A stretch of 64,000 nucleotides of DNA from Dipteronia dyeriana (Eukaryota; Streptophyta; Magnoliopsida; Sapindales; Sapindaceae): positions 15,268,001 to 15,332,000 of the forward strand of contig CM065296.1 in assembly GCA_032871835.1 (NCBI GenBank), read 5' to 3'. This document shows, piece after piece, positions 1 through 12,633 of this stretch. The notes beneath the pieces were generated by a model. The model did no database searches, had not been told where the DNA came from, and was given only the letters and a program-made list of their open reading frames with translations. A program made the position numbers and the translations under genes. Numbering within the stretch: position 1 is the stretch's first letter; every line of letters starts with the position of its first letter.

Positions 1-1315
1 ACATAGATGTACCTCACCATTCAAGATAGCAAATACCATATTTGATGACCTTCATAAGACATCTCACCGTGGCGACACACATGATCATATCTACGCTCCA
101 TTGTACGTTAAACCAATACATACGTGCAGATCAAGTCATTTAGTTCAAAGAGGAAACAAACTTGTTAACGATAAATTTTCTTAAGATAAGAAATTCCAAC
201 TAACACCCTTGAGACCACTACCACGAAGGTGATGGCCGGGGTCAGTACCTCAGATATCTGACCAGTAAAGTTAAAAACAAATATTTGAATGATAATGTGA
301 TAGCGAATGAGAGCTTTATTATTGATCACTCGTGGTATACAAAAATCTCTCACATACACTCTCAATCTCTCTAAGGCATAGGAGGGTGGAAACTTCATGC
401 TTGTTGAATAGTAGATACAATGATGGTCGTGTTCTGTTCACAGAATTTAGGCCCGACACAATCCTCTTTCTTTTTTTTACTCTCTTTCTGCTTATTCTTT
501 TCTACATCATACTTGGACCTATTTATACATGCTCCAAGTAGGTTAAAACTCGTGAATCGCCAACCACGATTTTTATGAATCCGTTCCTTCCTTATCGACC
601 GGGATCTTCTATTTAAAAATCGTTGACATCGAGTAAGTTACAGACTCAAGATTATCGTTGGGGGAGATAAGTTTGTTTCCTCTTTCGAATCAAACTCTTG
701 TCTTACAAGTATGTAGCATTTAATGTTCGTTATAATGTATATATGATCTTTTATGTATTCATGGCATGATTCTTCATGGAGGTCACTAGCTATTCTGTAG
801 AGCAAGACAGATCCATGCTTTGGTCTTAGTCTTAGAAGCTTGGGATGACCTTGTAGGCATTTACGGGAGGTAGTGTTGATTAGGCAAGATTTTACTTTCA
901 TGTCTAGGTAGACTACGAGCATCCTTTAGCGATTTAGCTATAGCGTGAACCTGATCCACTTAGAGACTCTCTCTTCGTATCTGACGGGGGCAGCGGCTTC
1001 TGGAGTGGTTGACGGGCTTTTGGCTTAGGCTATGAGTTAAACCTGACCTCGGGAAGCCTTGACTTGGAAGGAGCTCATTATTATTTGTACCGGGCTTCAC
1101 TTGAAGTGCTTCTTGAGCTCAGCTATCCTTCCTTGCTTTCACGGGGTGGTTTTGGAGCCCGGCCTCAGGAACCAAGGTTCCAAGACAGGTGGTCTCGAGA
1201 AGCCTGGATTCCAGTGTTCACGTGAGGGCTCAATCTGGTCATGCCTAGCTTCATCCTTGATAGTTTCGAAGCCCGATGATCTTTCCTTGCTTTTGTGGGG
1301 TAGTTTCATGGTTCG
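1..1315 (-). other. Left flank: probable LTR/3' end of an older element
   Basis: No convincing protein is seen. On the minus strand a TATA-like GTATAAATAG lies at about 519-528, followed downstream (towards lower coordinates) by an A/G-rich leader, as in plant LTR promoters. The stretch was contiguous with 43995 onward before the 1316-43994 element inserted, and that side holds a Tat-type antisense ORF. I therefore infer that 1-1315 is the 3' LTR/3' region of an older minus-strand Tat-lineage element, but no repeated partner lies in the window to prove it. The last five bases (GTTCG, 1311-1315) are the left TSD of the next element. Confidence 0.35.
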
Positions 1316-2639
1316 TGACACGTCCTAAAGAAGTGTTCCTACTCCCAAGTATAAGAGTGTCATAGTAATAAATTAACCGGTAAGACTGGATCGAACCACA
1401 GGGAGGTTGTTCACTTGTCATTGTAGAATTAATTATCTAGATTAATTACTAAGCTTGTTATAAAATGTAAATCAATTAAAATTAAAACTGGGGCTAAGGG
1501 ATCCACTATTGGTAATTCGATTATGATCCAATTATTAATATTTAGTCCAGATTAATAGGAGGGTATTCCACTCCACTGTCCACTCTCTGATAGATGTGGG
1601 TAAAAGTACCCATTGTGCTAGACAACATCTGTCTGTCTACAGTGAGTCAAAACTCCACAAAGATCAGAGGGGAGAAACCACTCTCCGATGGATATGGGTA
1701 AAAGTATCCACTGTGCTATACAATATCTGTCTGTCTACAGTGAGTCAAAAAATCCACAAAGATCAGAGGGGAGACCGTAAAAAAATAATAAACTTACCAT
1801 AATTGGATCATATTTTCCATACCAACAGTGTCACCTTTGGCCCCAGCTATATAAAATTAGCCTGACATAATTTAACTAGAAAATAAATATTTTATTTAAA
1901 CTGAGAATTTGAGAACAAAAGAGAGAATTTCACAAATCTAATATTAGATATGGATTCAGAATGTGTAAATTAGGGGGGACAGGTCCCATATTTATACAAA
2001 ATACGGATGAAAATTAACCATCGGATGAATTTAGAATGGAGCGTTCAGATTTTGCCACGTCATCAGTGAATAGTGAACAGTAACAGTATCCGCGAAAAGT
2101 TAATAGTGAACAGTGCAACGGCTTCTAGAATATGATTCTCTGCAGCATGTGTACGGTGCACTCACAACTCGGCCAATAGAATTGTGCCACGTCATCGGTT
2201 AATAATCTTCTAGAAAGTCAACTATGAACAGTGCACCGACTTCTAAAATATGATTCTCTGCAGTCGCGTGTACGGTTTACTCACAGTTTGGTCCAATGTA
2301 ATGTACCACATCATCAGAAACAGTGAAAGTCACCTGTGAACAGTGAAAGTCAACTATGAATAGTAAATAGTCAAAATTACAAAATACCCTTCGTGGCCTT
2401 CCTAAGTTTTTTGACGTTCTAAACTTGAAAAAAAAATGTTTGTTTTGCCATCTGACTTCTCCATAATTCTGAATTGATCAATTAACTCTGAAATACAAAG
2501 AAACATACACTAATTACTACACAACACATTTATTTAAGCGAGCGAACGAAATTATATCTAAATTGGGGAATTAATCATATTGGAAGTGTAAGATGATGAT
2601 ATTATCTCTTAGTAAATATACACTTTTTAGTGTTAATCA
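1316..2639 (-). repeat. 3' LTR of the LOG-carrying element
   Basis: This LTR matches 30691-31271 + 43248-43994 along its whole length; it begins (plus strand) TGACACGTCCTAAAG and ends AGTGTTAATCA. Inside are two tandem copies of a roughly 100-bp unit (about 1582-1780) containing GGGTAAAAGTA and ATCTGTCTGTCTAC. From about 2050 to 2370 there is a looser repeated block with AGTGAACAGTG, CTTCTAGAATATGATTCTC and CACGTCATC motifs. These repeats sit where LTR enhancers usually lie, so a regulatory role is possible but not shown. Substitutions relative to the other LTR are scattered, which indicates an old insertion. Confidence 0.9.
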
Positions 2640-3849
2640 CACCCCCAACCAGCTTATTGCTAGTCCCAGCAACTAAAGCGAAAATAGCAAAAACTCAAAT
2701 TCAAATTTCTAAACTACCAAATGGACAAACTCTCTCATACATCTTTTCTCACCCTTTGACAACCAGTCATCAATTGAGTTATTAATCAAAATTTCTTGTG
2801 TTTAATAAAGATCAACACAATAACTATGAGATTCAATTGAAATCAAACAATATTTTCATTCCAAAATCTCATCAGGCTTCTTCTTTAGGCAGTAGTTTTT
2901 TTTTATTTTTTTTTTTAATATAACAAAATTGGAAACAAACATTCCATCTTAATCCATGTAGCGAGCTTTAGGCCAATGACTCCCAAACCAGTTGGCTTCA
3001 GGGCATTAAGTGTTAAAACACTCATACATGCTTAATTATTCGGATTGCAGATGTTTTTTTTTAATAGTACAATTCCCTGAAGCTTTCTCTTTAACCCGTG
3101 TAACGAGCTTTGGATCGATGACTCCCAAACAAGTTGGTCTTAGAGCATTAGGTGTTGAAGCACCCCTCGAACTTAATTGCTCGAGTTAAAGAGGCTACAC
3201 AACTGTACTTTATTTTTATCCAAGCTCCACCGTTTTACGCGAACACTATATGCTTACTGAGGCATGATGCCCGGCTACTAAGTAAGAGTTTTGGTCACAA
3301 CACACAAAATTATTATTATTATTATTATTACTATATATATTTTTAAACAAGACCACTGTCTTCGGTTGTTACCCTTGAATGCTGTTTCAGAACTAAATAT
3401 CGTAAAATCTCAACTTACTGCACATAATCATGTGTCAATGTGCGTGTGTGTTTAGAATAGTTTGAAAAATTTCTCAAGATGACTTAATGAACAAAAGGAT
3501 TAGTCAATGATATCACAATGAAGAGTTTATAAATTTGAATAGTCAGAAGAGAGGAAAAATGCACAAGAACTACAAAGAAATGTCTTAGAAGTATCTAAAA
3601 GATCTCCTTACTCGACCATCCTTACAAAAACAAAATGGTCAAAAGTTAGTTTTTTTTTTAAAACAAAAGTTATTGAATCAACTATCCCCTCCCCTTAACC
3701 AGAACGAGACATTGTCCCCAGTGTCTTTAGAAAGAAGTAAGGTTTAGAAGATATCACCTGAACAACTTGAAAGACAACAACAAAATCATGCAAACAACAA
3801 AAGAAATACAAAATAAAAGAAAATAAAATGCATAAAAACCACGGGACAA
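2640..3849 (-). other. 3' noncoding region with two polypurine tracts
   Basis: No ORF is supported here. Directly next to the LTR the minus strand reads GGTTGGGGGTG (2640-2650), the polypurine tract for plus-strand priming. A second purine-rich block, AAGGGGAGGGGATAG, lies at about 3682-3697, just downstream of CTGGGGACAATGTC (about 3707-3720), a layout common in plant Tat/Athila-type and TR-GAG elements. Poly-A/T runs and an (ATT)n microsatellite (about 3310-3331) fill the rest. Confidence 0.7.
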
Positions 3850-4201
3850 TCACAAACTGAGATTCAGATCAATTCTTCGTTTCTTGTTCTCTACATCAAT
3901 AGACCAATCTATTTTGGAGGTTGAGGGATCTGGCTTATAATTAAAAGCTTGTAACTAGTCAATCAGCTCATGTGGACTTGAAGCAGAGATAAAGATTTTT
4001 CGGATTGAAAGTGGAATGTAATAATTTTTCTGAGCATGATCAAGAAATGAAAGCAAACCATCGTAAAAGTTTTTAACATTCAACAAACCGATGAGTTTCT
4101 CATGGATGTGTAGTTGCGCCCAGGATGCCATTGCAAAGATTTGTTCTAAGGTTCCAAAACCACCTGGCAAAGCTATAAACGCATCAGCATGATGCAACAT
4201 A
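3850..4201 (-). pseudogene. LOG-like cytokinin phosphoribohydrolase, C-terminal part
   Basis: LOG enzymes release active cytokinin bases from riboside 5'-monophosphates in the cytosol. This part carries the family signature PGGFGTLEQ (PGGxGTxxE), then the conserved stretches WAQLHIHEK, GLLNV, YDGLLSFLDHA and RKIFISA, in family order. It joins in frame with 22073-22374 when the CACTA element is removed (one copy of the ATA target kept). A TAG at 3955-3957 follows HELID, but the same frame runs on for 34 more codons (with a KxxW motif where LOG proteins have one) to TGA at 3850. The TAG is therefore probably a late mutation. Plant LOG genes have several introns and this copy has none, which points to capture from mRNA. 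Confidence 0.88.
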
Positions 4202-4215
4202 CACTACAAGAAATC
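4202..4215 (+). repeat. CACTA left terminal inverted repeat
   Basis: CACTACAAGAAATC forms an imperfect inverted pair with the right end at 22057-22069. CACTA at the extreme end plus the ATA TSD defines the superfamily. Confidence 0.9.
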
Positions 4216-6520
4216 ATGTCATCTACTACGGAGTTTTTACAACAGGCTTTAAAGGCTTGTGGTTGAAACCATTATTTAACATGTGCCTTTAAAATCCTGT
4301 TGTTAATGTGGATCCTTTGTGTTGTCCAACACGAGCAAAAGGTGATTGTTGTGGTTATCACTTTTACTACTCTGTTTATAACGAGCATAATCCCATGGTA
4401 GATGTGAAATAATGACTACAGAGTTGTCTCGTTGTGGAAAAACTTTACTTTATGGAGGGAAACAAATAAAATACCCTGTAAAATGTTGTCATTGGAAAGT
4501 CTAAAAAAAAAGGTCACAGACTTTCAAACTCTAAAATCTTAAAATCCCTAAAATTCTTTAACTCTTAACTTTCTCTTCGTAAAGGGTTCCCATCAAAGGT
4601 TTGTCTTCGTAAAAGGTTAGTTTTTATCTTAATTTCATCTTCAAATGTATCTTCAATTCTGTTTCTGCATCCTTTATGGGTATATTTTGACTTGATTTGT
4701 GTAGTGCTTTTGTGTATGGTTCCACTACTTAAATGATTTCAACCTAACACAAATTCTTCCTTTTGTTTTTCTTTTGTATATTCCCTGATATTTTTGTAGT
4801 TTTGTCAAGATCAATTTGACAATGAATAAATAGAAAAACATTGACATGTAAACTGACTCAATTTCTCTTACAATACCTATCGAAATTTCTGTTTATGAAA
4901 CTTTGATTTTGATTTAAATTAATATTTAATTTTAGGGGTTTGGTGTGTGCTGTGCAGAAGGGAGAATATTTACTTTATTTGACTTGTTAAATAGTTAAAT
5001 TGGATGGGTAAGCAATTAATGGAAAGTCAAGGTGAATTGATATGGTTTTGTTATTTTTGAGTGCAGTGAATCAGGGAAATTGAAGACCCAAAGCTGTTGA
5101 AATTGCATTGTTATTATCGGTGAGTGTCTTCAATTTGGTTTAACTCTTTCGTTAGAAATCGTTTAGTTTTTGTTTTAAAATTTGTACCAAAATTATTAAA
5201 AATGGATGAGTATATATGTTTTTTGTTTTCCCCCTATTAAACTGGGTGACTTTTGTAAATTGATGGTTTGAAAGTCAAAACGGTGTGACTTTTGTTTTTA
5301 CTTCTCAGTAAAAACTGGGTTAGAATCTTAGTTTTTTCAAATTTGGAATGGGGTTCTGTTTTGTTTGCTGTTATTGTCTGTTGTCTTGACTTTTTTTTTT
5401 AATGTTTGATAAGGACAAATAAGGTTTTTGTTTTTTTATTTTTTTTTATTTTCATTGTTTGCAAAATTTAGGTTCATATATGATGATATAAATGGTAATT
5501 TTGGTTGAAGAAATGAACATCATCAAGATACTTAGCCTGATTCAGGGAAATTAACCACAACATGATCAGCTAAAGCTACACACTATACACATTAAAGGCA
5601 ATGATTGATCATCTTATTCTTATCTAATACTTAAATGTGATCATCAATTGTCTCTACATATATATATATATACTCACTTCATTTTGCCATTCAAAGATTA
5701 CACTTATACTAGGCATTTTAGTTTCATTGATAATCCACAACTGAATTTTTTTTCCTTTTGTAATTAATATATATTTCAACATCTTGTGAAATTGAAAGAG
5801 TAGACAAAAGAATGAAGCTTATAGTGAACTGTCTTAATAAGAAGATAACCCATATTGGTATAAGACTAGGATCTACGACTCTATGTTAAGGTTTTTCGAA
5901 TCTGTATGTCATGTTATGGTTTGATATTTGTGAAGGCATGCTTAAAGTACCTCATTCTTCATATCCATGAATAATTTGGAGGTTCTTTGCGTACACAATT
6001 ATGTCCAGACAACCTACCTAGAGCATTAGTTTTCAAAGATAAACTTGTTACCATATAATAGTTATAAAATTTTAATGTAAAAGTCAGTGTATGATAATTA
6101 TTTTATTTAACGATGTTGAGTGAGTATGTAGGGGTGAAAAAAGGTTCAAAAGACCCACAAAAAGAAAAAATGAGAAAGACAACCATGAATTTCTCCTTTA
6201 AAGCTTCAAGTCCCAGATTTGAATTGCTTAACCAAACTTGAATTGCTGCTGCAGAGTAACATAGGAGAGAACGTCGTAAACATTTTGAAACTCTTTAACA
6301 GTAATGTTTTTCTTGATAAGTTTTAGATAAATTTATACTTGCCCGTAGTTTGTATATGTTTGTTATTTTGAATTCATTAATAAATAATCTTACTACACAA
6401 CTTGTGATTTATACTTTTGACGTGTGAATGCATCTTTATCATACAATTGTTATATTTTTTTTTTCTGTTTTTTGTGGTATAAAAATTGTTGTTGAATTTT
6501 TCAGAGCTGGTTACACCCAA
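4216..6520. other. CACTA 5' subterminal and leader region
   Basis: No ORF is supported. The first 250 bases contain short diverged repeats around ACAACAGG/TTGTGGTTG/ACGAGCA that resemble the subterminal transposase-binding motifs at the right end (ACAACGGACATTGCCC). The rest is AT-rich with poly-T runs and a short (TA)n at about 5660-5672. Transcription of the transposase presumably starts here. Confidence 0.5.
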
Positions 6521-9500
6521 ATGGATAAGAATTGGCTAAAAATTTCAAGGTTAATACAACAAACTCATTAAATTTTATTTAATGAATATAAATATAGAAG
6601 TTCAATTAATGACAATTTTTAGTTTTTATTTCTATTCCATTTGTAGAGTAAAGAAAGAATATAGAGATGGTGCTAAAAACTTTGTTGAGGCTGCAAAAAG
6701 AAATGCTAGAAATCATGATTTGATTGTTTGTCCTTGCATAAAATGTAAAAACCAAAGTTTTCATCCTAGTTAGATAGTGTATGAACATTTAGTCATTGAA
6801 GGGATGGATCCTACCTACACTAATTGGGTCTACCATGGGGAAAAACCACTAACTTCCGTACCAAGTGAGGATAATATTATGAGTACGGATATATTCAGAA
6901 TGTTTAGGGATGCTTTTTTTCAAGATGATTGTAATGATGGACCTGAGGTCGAAATAAGAGATGAAGGCCTCACTGTGAATGTGGAAGATGTTGAAACTCC
7001 CTTGTATGAAGGTTGTGCAAAATACACCAAATTGTCGGCTATTGTAGTTTTATACAAACATAAAGCTACTCATGGTCTATCTGATAAAGGCTTTGATGAA
7101 CTTCTCGGGATCCTTTGAGACATGTTACTACTAGATAATGTACTTCCTGAATCATTGTACTCAACTAAAAAGTTGCTTAAAGTCTTCGATTTAGGATATC
7201 AAAAAATACATGCATGCATCAATGATTGTTGTTTGTTTAGAAAAGAACTGAAGCATCTTGAAGAATGTACAAAATGTGGTGAATCAAGATGGAAAGTAAA
7301 CACAAAAACCAATCACATCTACAAAGGAGTGCCTGCCAAAGTACTTTGCTACTTTCCAATAATACCAAGGTTTATGAGAATGTTTAGATCTATTGAAATG
7401 GCTAATGACTTGACCTGGCATTCTACCCATAAAAGTCAAGATGGAAAGATGCGCCATCCTGTTGATTCACCTGCATGGGAGAATATAGATGATAGATGAC
7501 CATGTTTTGCATCAGAGCCACACAATATGAGGCTTGGTTTGTCTACAGATGGATTTAACCCTTTTAGAAACTTAAGCACAAAACATAGCTGTTGGCCAGT
7601 AGTGTTGGTTACATACAATCTTCCTCCGTGGAAATGCATGTCCTAAGAAAATTTGATCTTAAGACTATTAATTCCAGGGCCAAAGCAACCGGGGAATGAT
7701 ATTAATGTGTACTTGTAGCCATTAATAGAATATTTGAATGAATTATGGCATATAGGAGTAGAATGCTTCGATGCATCCATTAATTCCATTTTCAACTTAA
7801 AGGCTCTTTTAATGTGGACCATAAATGATTTTCCAGCCTATGGAAACTTAGTAGGGTGTTGTGTAAAAGGTAAATATGCTTGCCCTGCTTGTGGGTTGAA
7901 AACATGTTCTCAAAGATTACAATTTAGTAATAAGAATGTGTATATGGGTCATTATCGATTTCTTCCAATAGATCATACATTTCGGAAAAAGAATTCTTGG
8001 TTCAATGGTAGAGAAGAAATGGGAGGTAAATCATGAATAATTCATGGTGATGAAGTTCGACTTGCATGTGCGGAGGTAGAAATGATTGGGGAAAGAAGAA
8101 AAAAGTTGAAAATGGAAAAAGGAAGAAAAACCATAATCCTATATGGAAAAAAAGATCAATATTATTTGATCTACCATATTGGGAGGTAATTCCTTCATTT
8201 CATGATTAACTTATTTCATTTTTATGTTATATATTTCCAAAACAAAGTTAACTTGTAGTTTTGTTATGTAGGTATTATGTTTGCGTCACAACTTAGATGT
8301 GATGCATATTGAAAAAAATATTTGTGATAGCCTTGTTGGCACATTATTGAACATGAATGGAAAAACAAAAGATGGTGTTAAATCTCATAGAGATTTACAA
8401 AAGTTAGGTATTAGGCATGAGCTTCATGTTAAAGAGTGTGGAGATAAACTTTATTTACCTCCAGCCCCGCACAGTCTATCAAAGGCAGAGAAACAACTAT
8501 TTTGTAAACGGTTGTTAAATTTAAAAATGCCCGATGGTTATTGCTCAAACATAAGCAATTGCGTCTCATTGAGTGAATGCAAGATACTTGGGCTCAAGTC
8601 TCACGACTGTCATGTTTTAATGCAATAATTGCTATCTGTAGCAATGTGAGGTCTTTTACCTAAAGGTCCTAGAATAGCCATATTTAGGTTGTGCTCATTT
8701 TTTAATGACATTTGTCAAAGAGTGATTGATAGAAGTAAGTTAGAATCATTGGAGGATGAAGTTGCAGTTACCATGTGCATGCTTGAAAGATATTTCCCTC
8801 CGTCTTTCTTTGACGTTATGGTTCATCTCACAATTCATTTAACGAGAGAAGCTCATTTATATGGGCCAGTTCAATATCGTTGGATGTATCCTTTTGAAAG
8901 GTAATTCGATTTTAATTATGGTATAATATAAGTTTCAAAATTAAGTAAAAAAAATATCTTTTGAAATTTTCTATTCCATTTTTAGATTCATAAAGGTATT
9001 GAAAGGACATGTAAGAAATCGTGCACGGCCAGAAGGATGCAAAGCAGAATGCTATTTAGCAGATGAATGCATGCAATTTTGTAGCAAGTATATACCACAA
9101 GCAGCAAATGTTGGTAATAAGAATGCTAGAAATGAGGATGTTATGTACGACAATGTGGTGGATGGCTATCTTATTTCTATAGGGATATCAGTAACCATGT
9201 CTTCTGACATGATGCGCATTGCATATCGATATATATTGTTTAATAGTACAGAAGTGGAACCATACATAAAGTGAGTACTATAAAGTAAATTTTTCCATAG
9301 TTTAAGTGTAAGTGAAAAACTAACAATATTTAATTGTACATAACATGCACCTTGAAGAGCTTCAACTTCTAGATTCGAGTCTTACAAGTCGACCCACTTT
9401 ACTACAAAAGAACCATACATCAAGTTTTACAGCATGGTTCAAATCTAAGATTTGTTGGCAATCTTTTCATAGTTTGTCTCTAATAAAATTACCCACTAAT

Positions 9501-10126
9501 ATATTTAACCATTTCACATTTTTTTCCTAATATACTTATCCCTAATATCTTTAAACAGGTCATTACTGAATCAAACACTTTGAATGTATCAACTACCTTA
9601 AAATGGCTAGCATTTGGACATACAGTGCAAGCAATGTCATATACAAGCTATATTGTCAATGGGAAACGATACCGCACAATAGATAGCGAGAAATCCACAC
9701 AAGATAGTGGTGTTTCCCTCGAAGCAGAAACCGTTTGCAATATTAGTGCAAGAGATGGCACTCAAGTTATTAAAAAGATAGTTTATTACGGGGTTCTTAG
9801 GGAAATTCTTCTTTATAGATTTTTTTGCATTTCGTGTCCCGTTATTTAGATGTGATTGGGTTAGAAGTGAAGTTAAGGTTGAAGATGGGTTCACACTAGT
9901 TAATCTACACCCTCGTGTAAATAAATTTGAAAGAGATTCTTTTATTCTAGCTTCACAAGCAACACAGGTTTTTTACTCAAGGGAAAATGATACATCTAAT
10001 TATTATGTTGTCTTAAAAGCACCTCCAAGAGGGTTTCATGATCTTGACAAATTTAATGAGCATGCTTATAAGACATCTACACAATTAGATGTATCTCAAC
10101 TTGGCTCTAGTATGGATGATGATGAA
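6521..10126 (+). pseudogene. CACTA TNPD/TNP2-type transposase (decayed, split)
   Basis: The likely start is ATG at 6521 (MDKNWLKISR), followed by an intron to about 6647. Domains run in the usual order: Transpos_assoc (about 6650-6830, CPCIKCKNQ), Transposase_21 (about 6900-8040, including CTKCGESRWK, GVPAKVLCYFPI, RMFRS, MRHPVDSPAW, WTINDFPAYGNL and CPAC), a segment with RHNLDVMHIEKN (8281), a DUF4218-type segment (8690-9150, MLERYFPPSFFDVMVHL) and a DUF4216-type segment (about 9650-10120, FYSRENDTS). Stops and frameshifts break it in several places (for example 6774, 7119, 7497, 8034, 8626), so it cannot make transposase. The copia element at 10127 interrupts its last part; the reading frame resumes at 18479. 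Confidence 0.85.
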
Positions 10127-12508
10127 TGTAAAGTCCTCATTTATTGATTGACTTATTTCATGAACAAACCACATTTTTGGGGCTTTATGTAAGGGTAACT
10201 TAGGCTCTCAAGACCTCAAGAGAAGAAGCACCAAAGGTAAAATTCTTGTGCTTACTTGCTTTGAAGAGATATAGTTGCACACACTCACAACTCATGCATA
10301 TTTCTTATTCGTATATGTTGTGCGCTTATATGAGTGTGCATTCATGTTTTGATAACTCTTCTTGCATATTTATATTGATCACATATTTGCCTTTGTATTG
10401 ACATGCATTATGTGTTGCTCACACACACACTTACTTGCATTTGATTTGTTATGCATGTGTGCTTCATTATTGTCTATGTGCATTCTTAGTGTGGTTTTAT
10501 GTGTTGTTCGCACTTGCACGATGGTGTGCTTGTTTTAGCGCATTGAGTGACCATTTGAGAAAGTTGTATTTTTCTCTTGGTTTGGTTATGTGGAGTAAGG
10601 TGTCTAGTTTCAAAATATGGATTTCAAAGATTTAAATGTTTTTTAAAACTGACCTTTGCATGGTCTTATGACCATTATTTTTTATACAATGCCTCAAAAT
10701 ATGTTTTAAAAAATTATTTACAAACTAGACACCCATACCTTTCCAACGGTATATTATTCGTAATATTTCATGACCGTTTGGATTGGTTTTGAAATCTCCA
10801 AATTTACCACAAACACATGGCATCTCTGTTGTTGTCAGTTTCTGATCTTTGGTCACTTAAATGACCATAACTTTTTCTAAAGACATCCAAATCATATTTT
10901 GTAAATTGGAGTAGAAATTATACTTCCATACCTTTCTAACGGTATATTATACGAAAGGTTTGGATGTTGTTTGGTCATGTTTTGGGTCGCTCAAATCTTG
11001 GGCTATTGAGCTGTTGTGGCTGCACCAGTCCACAAGCGCCCCCTCACCAGCTCCCATTGGACAGTAGGTGTGTGCTGATGTGGCACTTGTCAACTAGTGT
11101 AGCTCACCAGCGCACTGAGCAAATGTTGGACATTTTTCAAAACGATGTAGTTTTGTTCTAAAGCTCATATTTATGTGTCATCTTCTTCCTCACTCGTCTT
11201 TCAGAGCTTCCAAGCCATTTTTTACAGTGAGAAAGTATTTGCTTTGAGAGAGAAGCTCCAAGATTTATTCTTTAACTCTCTAAACCCAAAACCCATCATC
11301 CTTCATGCATTATTGATCATCTTTAGACATGGGTCTTCATCATTCATGACTTGGTAAGTAAGAACAAACTTTTATCTTTGATTATTGTTCTTAAACTCCG
11401 AGAGTTCATTTTTATTGCATAGGATTTATAGAAATCATTTTTGAATGCATATTTTTAGTGAATGATGACATGATTGGGTTTGTATTTTGATAGCTTAATT
11501 GATTAGGTCATTTTTTCCTAAAAGCTTGGTCATAAACATTCTTGTGTGATTTATTATTGACTAGGTTGATAGATTGTTCATTAATGAACTTGTTAAGCTT
11601 TTGAATGTTTATGTGATGTTTTTGTGACAATTTGTTTGTTAGAAAATCTCTACACAACTAATTGAGTTTGTTATTGATAGACATTGGTCTAAGACTTGCA
11701 TTTATTGTGTGGCTAAATGCTTTGTCTCAATCACATGAATATATACTAAGTATATGTTGAATACATTGTAAGCATATTTGTTGATTCATTGTGATTGTTT
11801 GTGATAGCTAGGATTGTTGTTATTGATAACTTCTAGCTAAATCTCTATGCTTTGCATTTAGATATTGTTTAGGACTCATTGATTGCATTTAGTGATTGCA
11901 TTATAGTCCTTACCATGCTTAATAACAACATGTGTTGATTTGGCTTTTATGATAGCTTCATATGATTGCTTGTTCTATGTTTAGCTAAGCTTTATGACAT
12001 GTCATTTATCTCTTGATATCTAGGATTGCATTTATTTCCATCTAATTACCCTAGATAAGCATATAAGGTACCCTAGCCTTGTTTGTTGTTTGAATATCAT
12101 CATATATTCACATATGGTGTTTATCTCTTCATTGAGAAGTAAGTCTTGCGTTGCATCCGGGAGTAGGTTGCTTCAAGTGTAAACAAATTGGACTAGGTCC
12201 ACTTAATACCGGGATTAGGTAGTGGTAGTGGGTTATATACCGGGAGTATGTTATAACGCCTCTATCATCAGTGGATTCGTTGTTCGAGTGTGGCACACTT
12301 AACAGCCCGTGGTTTTTTCCATTTGGAGGGTTTCCACGTATATCTCAAGTGTCTTTATTATTTCTGCACTTATTACACTTGTGATATTATTGTGACTAAT
12401 TAGGGGTATTTTCGTCTAATTGACCATTAACGAAAATTGGGTAAAATTTGATTTAAATCTATTCACCCCCTCTAGATTGTTATTAAACACACCATAATAA
12501 TTGTTTCA
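10127..12508 (+). repeat. 5' LTR of the Sirevirus-like element
   Basis: It begins TGTAAAGTCCTCATTT and ends AATTGTTTCA. It matches 16092-18478 nearly base for base. Short ORFs at the same relative place in both LTRs (10435 and 16400) are only products of this duplication. Confidence 0.93.
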
Positions 12509-12524
12509 ATTGGTATCCAAGCAG
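12509..12524 (+). other. Primer binding site (initiator tRNA-Met type)
   Basis: ATTGGTATCCAAGCAG directly follows the LTR; it resembles the ATTGGTATCAGAGC PBS of plant copia elements, complementary to the 3' end of initiator tRNA-Met. Confidence 0.8.
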
Positions 12525-12633
12525 GTTCCTAGACATACATAGGTGATCCTTGCTCATTTTGGTGTGTGTTGCATTTTGTTTGTGTATTAATCATTTATAT
12601 ACTTGCATTCATATCATTCATTCATTAAACACA

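Noticed and set aside
1059..1328. 89-codon ORF
   Set aside because: No recognisable domain, antisense ORF of similar length, runs into the LTR border.
10435..10635. Short ORF with a twin at 16400-16618
   Set aside because: Both lie at the same place in two LTRs of one element; no protein similarity.
12509..12524. tRNA-related gene at the PBS
   Set aside because: Only the short complement of a tRNA 3' end; no cloverleaf in the surrounding sequence.
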